From NCBI GenBank assembly GCA_000934385.1, contig KN880454.1, positions 1-64,000 of the forward strand: 64,000 nucleotides of DNA, in the 5' to 3' direction. Source of the stretch: Cylindrobasidium torrendii FP15055 ss-10 (taxonomy: Eukaryota; Basidiomycota; Agaricomycetes; Agaricales; Physalacriaceae). Position numbers and translations under genes: made by a program. Below, piece after piece: positions 60,183-64,000 of the stretch. The notes under the pieces are model-generated. The model did no database searches. It saw only the letters and a program-made list of their open reading frames with translations, and was not told the origin of the DNA. The stretch's first letter is position 1, and each line of letters begins with the position of its first letter.

Positions 60183-60441
60183 CGCGGCTGAGAACCAGAA
60201 TCCGCAGACAGCGTACTTATGACGCCTGGGCAGACCAGGGTCGCAGATGGCCCATCTGCTATGTCTCAATACGCACATCACGTCGCATGCATTATTGTAT
60301 TCCACAATACACCTGTACTTTTAGCATCTCCAGTGCTCGAAATTCTTCAAGCACCAAAACGCGGTTTAGCCCTCGCATCGCGGGGATGTTCACGCATCTA
60401 TCGGAGTGCCATACTCTACAATGCATTTACTACTCTGTTAC

Positions 60442-62102
60442 CTACGCCTTCTTCCCCTTGGCCGGCGCACCACTGATGGACAAATCCACCCGACGCGCCA
60501 AAAGTAGGAGCGCGAAAACGCTAAACAAAGCGCTAGATACCACAACCGGTTTCCTGAAGTGTGCTGACAGCGGGACCTTGTAGGTGACCTGAAGATGCGT
60601 CAGTATTGACGAATAAACTGAAGAAGGCGACGCACAAAGATAGTCTGCGCATGCTTGTCCGTCAAGTCATAGTATTTGAGCACAATGGAGGGCCTCCCAA
60701 TGGAATCGAGGTATGTGACATGAGTATTCAGTTCGCTCGAAACAGCCGGAAATGGAAGCTTGTAGTCGACCTCACTAGACGCGGTCATTAGTGAAATCGT
60801 GCAGACCGCACGGTGAATACGCACGTTGCGCCCTCGGGCAGTATGACTTGCAACTCGGCATCCCCAACGACGGCGTCAGGAATAAGGGTCATGATGGGAA
60901 TTTCCACGGTATATTGCCCGGTAGCCTTGTTGTATGATGTGCTGTGTTCAAGAGGAGCATCCCAGCCAAGCGTGAAGCTGTAGTTCCAGCCGCCAAGAAG
61001 TGGGTAACGTGGCTTCATCTCGATGACACTGTAGAGCGGCGCCTTGGACTTTTTGGTGTGGGGGGCGACGCGCAGATGCGAGGTAGACACATTCCCGTTG
61101 AGATCATAGTAGTACGTGTCGCGAATACCAGCAGGAAGATGCAGAGTGAATCCTGGGAGGACATGCGGTGTAGCACCCTTGTAGAAGGACTGGGCCTGGT
61201 GTTCAAGACGAGAGAAGTGACCCTTGAGCCTGCGAAATTCGTCAGAATGTGATGAAGTGAGATTCCAGGCGAGTCGCACTTTGGACCAGCATTGTGAAGG
61301 GTGATTTCGTCTTGGATATTGAGGTTAGCACCCCAGTGGCTGATCTCGGCAGACCTCTTGAGACTGGTGAGTTCGAGGACAGGGAAGTCGTGGTAGTAGT
61401 GAACTTGGACAAGCTGTTGTGCGTTCGCCAGAAACTTCACGTTGGCAGATGGGGGAATGTTGTTGTACGGCCCGTAGGTGAGAGTTGCGCCAGTCTTCGT
61501 CACGCTTGATTCTGAAGTGAACTCCTCAATTTCCTTTGGCGTGGTGTATGTGATGAACCGGGGCGTCATAGACCTTGATATTGTGTAAGTATATGTTAGA
61601 GAGCGTATCAAGAGACGCACTTGATCTTGGTGCGCTGCACATTCGTCGCGTACGGGCTAAGCACAAACAGTTCCGTCTGGTATTTGAGTGCCTGCTCATC
61701 CTTTTGGGCCGCGGTCTCCGGCCACGGCCATGTCGAACGTGTTTGCACCGTTTCTAGTACTAGATTGACTGTATCCCCGACGGCAAGTGGCAGAGGCAAA
61801 GTTACGTCGATGAGGTGTAGGTTGCTCCCGACATCAAGGCTATGGGAGATATCCAGTGTGCTTGGAGCGCCTTTGACGCGAACATCCAAGTAGCTCGTCT
61901 TGTCTACTTGTGAATCCTCAAGTGCAATGGTGTAGACGTTGGCCCCGCCCTCGAGCGCCTTGGCCGCGAATGTGGTTGTAACATGGACAAGCGAGCCACC
62001 GAGCTCGACCGTGCGCACGATGGCAGAATTTTCAAATGACTGGCATGCAACAGAAACGACAGAGACCAGGAGGCTGGCAACAAGTCCCCAGCGACGCGCC
62101 AT
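60442..62102 (-). CDS. ost1: Oligosaccharyltransferase subunit Ost1 (ribophorin I)
   Basis: ER subunit of the complex that transfers the N-glycan to nascent proteins. Signal peptide MARRWGLVASLLVSVVSVACQ; N-terminal half with ENSAIVRTVELGGSLVHVTTTF; YNNIPPSANVKFLANAQQLVQVHYYHDFPVLE, GHFSRLEHQAQSFYKGATPHVL, RDTYYYDLNGNVSTSHL and RYPLLGGWNYSFTLGWDAPL, all typical of ribophorin I. A C-terminal helix (PVVVSSALFSVFALLLLARRVDLS) and a basic end (APAKGKKA) finish the protein. Introns are few and short. Length, about 470 residues, agrees with yeast Ost1. It starts 128 bases downstream of the mitochondrial uL22 stop, same strand. Confidence 0.94.
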
Positions 62103-62230
62103 AGTGTCGTGGAGGTGTGATGGAGAAGTGCTTATACGTGTCCGGACCGACAGTCCGCAGCATGAACTTGTGCTAACTTGGGCAAGGGACCAGATATTAT
62201 TCAACGCTGTATAGTAGTGTATGTACGGCT

Positions 62231-63218
62231 CTACCAAGCCCAGTTGGCACCTGGATTCCGTATAGGTTTATCCTCCCGCACAAAGCCCGGGGATTGAATT
62301 TTGCGCAACCGTTTGGCAAGAAGTTTCTGCTTCTGTTCCTCTAGTGTCTTGCCTTCCTTGAGCACAACATGCAACCTTGCCAGAGGGTGGGTTTGGATTC
62401 CAGTGCGTCCACGACCTTTCGGCTCGATACGCTTGATCTTATGAGTTCCCTTGCTCACCCAGGATTCCGCTAGATAATTATGAGTATTTCAAAGCTTTCA
62501 CTGTAGTACCACGCACCAATAACGAGTTTGGACGTCTCTAGTGCACGGTATCGGCTTGCATGGTCCTTGGCAGTGACCAGCATGTTCTTAATCCGCTCCG
62601 ATGCACGCTTTTCGCTGAACTGCATCTGCAAAATGGCGTGGTCGATTGGCTTGCCGGCAATTTGTCTTCCGAGCATGTTCAACTTGCGTGCTGAGATTTT
62701 GAAGTTCATCGTCGAGTATTTGTGCTGCAATACGTGAGTTGGAAGTGGCGGCAATGTACTGGTTTACACACCGACTCGCGCGGGTTTACTCGCTGAACTC
62801 TCTTCTCCGACTCCGCCGAATCTCCTTCAGAAGCGTCCTCCGTAGCTGCATCAAATACACTGAGTTCTTCCGGTCGAGCCGCCCTCTTTGCTTCCAGGGC
62901 TTTCTTCTTCTTTTCTGCTTTGGCCTTCTCGGAGACATGGTCGGACCTGGGCTCCAAGAAACGCGACTGGAATTTCTGCGACACCCAGTTAAATGGGTTT
63001 ATGCTCGCACTACACATGGAGCTCAGAAATAAGGCCTGAGAGTAAGCGGAGGGCACGTACTAGCGTCGGTCGCCCGATACACAGCGCGGGTTGCTGTATA
63101 CATTTGCCCGTCGAAGCGCCCTCGTTCCAGCTGTATGACCAAACCCCCGTCAGTCCATCATGTCCAATTTGTGTGTAACGGGCCAGAGAAACGCACAAGA
63201 GGCAAGCGCGCGTTGCAT
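62231..63218 (-). CDS. Mitochondrial large ribosomal subunit protein uL22m
   Basis: The start [24 protein letters not shown] is an Arg-rich presequence, spliced in phase to [23 protein letters not shown] and a charged helix ([21 protein letters not shown]). The uL22 core follows: [54 protein letters not shown], with [34 protein letters not shown], the conserved hairpin that reaches the exit tunnel. It ends [15 protein letters not shown]. The presequence and extra N-terminal helix mark it as mitochondrial rather than cytosolic. It shares a 94-base promoter with Yos1. Confidence 0.92.
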
Positions 63219-63312
63219 CGTCGCCGAATTGAAAGCAGGAAAGGGACCGTGACGGGTGATCTGGTCACACTTCCATCCCTTTGATCCTGACCACGACACT
63301 ACCAGCCCAGCC
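63219..63312. promoter_or_regulatory. Very short bidirectional promoter, uL22m / Yos1
   Basis: 94 bases separate the two divergent ATG codons. It contains GTGAC at 63249-63253 and its inverted copy GTCAC at 63264-63268, centred in the gap. No TATA box is apparent. Confidence 0.55.
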
Positions 63313-63696
63313 ATGCTCGGCACCATCCTCTACGTTGGCCTCCTTATCGTCAATGCCATGGCTGTTCTCAGCGAAGACAGATTTCTCGCACGCAGTACGC
63401 CTCTGTCATTCTGCAACAATGCGCCTTGACACCAGCCTTCCTCCAGTTGGGTGGGGATCGTCTGCAGCTTCGCAAAGTGCAAGCTTCAACCAATACGACC
63501 AGAACGGCTTCAGCGCACAACAGGAAGTGGGGATAAAGACGAAGCTAATAGAGCTCATAAGCGCCGTACGAACACTCATGCGGAGTATGTGTCAAAATCC
63601 AGCTGCTATCCTCACTCACGCCTGATACGTTCCCCAGTACCACTAATAGCAGTAAATATCGTCGTTATTGGCTACGAGCTTGTCCTTGGTGGTTAA
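63313..63696 (+). CDS. yos1: Yos1-like ER-to-Golgi transport protein
   Basis: Small integral protein of COPII vesicles that works with Yip1/Yif1. Three exons join in phase to MLGTILYVGLLIVNAMAVLSEDRFLAR-IGWGSS, then QEVGIKTKLIELISAVRTLMR-IPLIAVNIVVIGYELVLGG. The first helix, the EDRFLARIGW motif and the final hydrophobic segment are typical of Yos1/IER3IP1. Length is about 85 residues, the family norm. Both introns are phase 1 and both follow a single A that completes an Ile codon. Confidence 0.94.
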
Positions 63697-64000
63697 CCAT
63701 CGCTATCTTCCTGGATTCCATGTATTTTTATCGGACTGAATCCATTGCAACACTTTCCTCGGATGTTAAACAAGTCTGTGCCATAGATTAGGGACTTGTA
63801 TCGTTGAGGGAACAGCTGGGCTACAGCAAATATTCCGCCTACGCGCGCGTTCATATCACAATAAATAATGTCGATATCCCCCAAGGACACCCTACGGTAA
63901 AATTGACCCAAGTATAGAGAAAGCAAGAGAGATCAGGATCCTTTACCAAACTTCATCTAGAAGCGTTGAAGAACGCGTAAGGGTCTGGGTATGAGGAATA
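63697..64000. other. 3' flank, nothing recognisable
   Basis: 304 bases after Yos1 to the window end. No gene is supported; the next gene may start outside the window. Confidence 0.45.

Overview
This is a gene-dense nuclear contig segment from a filamentous basidiomycete, most likely an Agaricomycete. Nearly every gene is broken by short introns of about 45-60 bases with GT (sometimes GC) donors and AG acceptors. Intergenic gaps are short, composition is near-even GC, and the gene families are typical of mushrooms and their relatives (DAL5-type transporters, a single-domain relative of the M35 Lys-metallopeptidase beta domain, MARVEL-like membrane proteins, FAS1 surface proteins). Something near Ceratobasidiaceae/Rhizoctonia is my guess from protein flavour only. 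I saw no rRNA, tRNA, CRISPR array, prophage or autonomous transposon; the one mobile relic is a 326-base MITE-like element.

Layout. 1-6.7 kb: a RING/LON-N ubiquitin ligase, a Ser-rich single-pass membrane protein and a small three-exon beta-sandwich protein. 7-15.5 kb (minus): an NDR/Cbk1-type kinase next to an IQGAP/Rng2-type cytokinesis scaffold. 16-20.4 kb: glucose-6-phosphate dehydrogenase, divergent from a THOC5-like mRNA-export subunit, then Ubc8/UBE2H and two tiny membrane proteins. 20.6-23.4 kb (minus): two tandem MARVEL-like four-helix membrane proteins. 24.8-34.9 kb: acetoacetyl-CoA synthetase, an unknown 143-residue protein, vacuolar endopolyphosphatase and an RFX transcription factor. 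35.6-38.5 kb (minus): Bfr1 and Nhp2, followed by the MITE. 39.2-42.5 kb: a JMJD7-type hydroxylase divergent from a Rieske-DUF455 fusion protein. 43.3-51 kb (plus): a disordered protein, UV-damage endonuclease Uve1, a FAS1 surface protein and a zinc-knuckle Air1/2 protein. 51.5-58.7 kb: Vip1/Asp1 inositol pyrophosphate synthase, an AKTIP/FTS-type UEV protein and a DAL5-type transporter. 59.4-64 kb: a secreted protein, Ost1, mitochondrial uL22 and Yos1.

Most genes are conserved housekeeping functions: ubiquitin, RNA processing, polarity, secretion, phosphate signalling, DNA repair and lipid/ketone metabolism. No obvious biosynthetic or defence cluster is present. The most unusual points are three GC-AG introns in one transporter, an apparent 5-base micro-exon in the endopolyphosphatase, the two iron enzymes sharing one promoter, the Rieske-DUF455 fusion, the TA-flanked MITE, the orphan M35-type domain gene and the tandem MARVEL pair. 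Gene ends given here come from reading splice junctions by eye; internal exon boundaries are quoted only where both reading-frame phase and family similarity agree.
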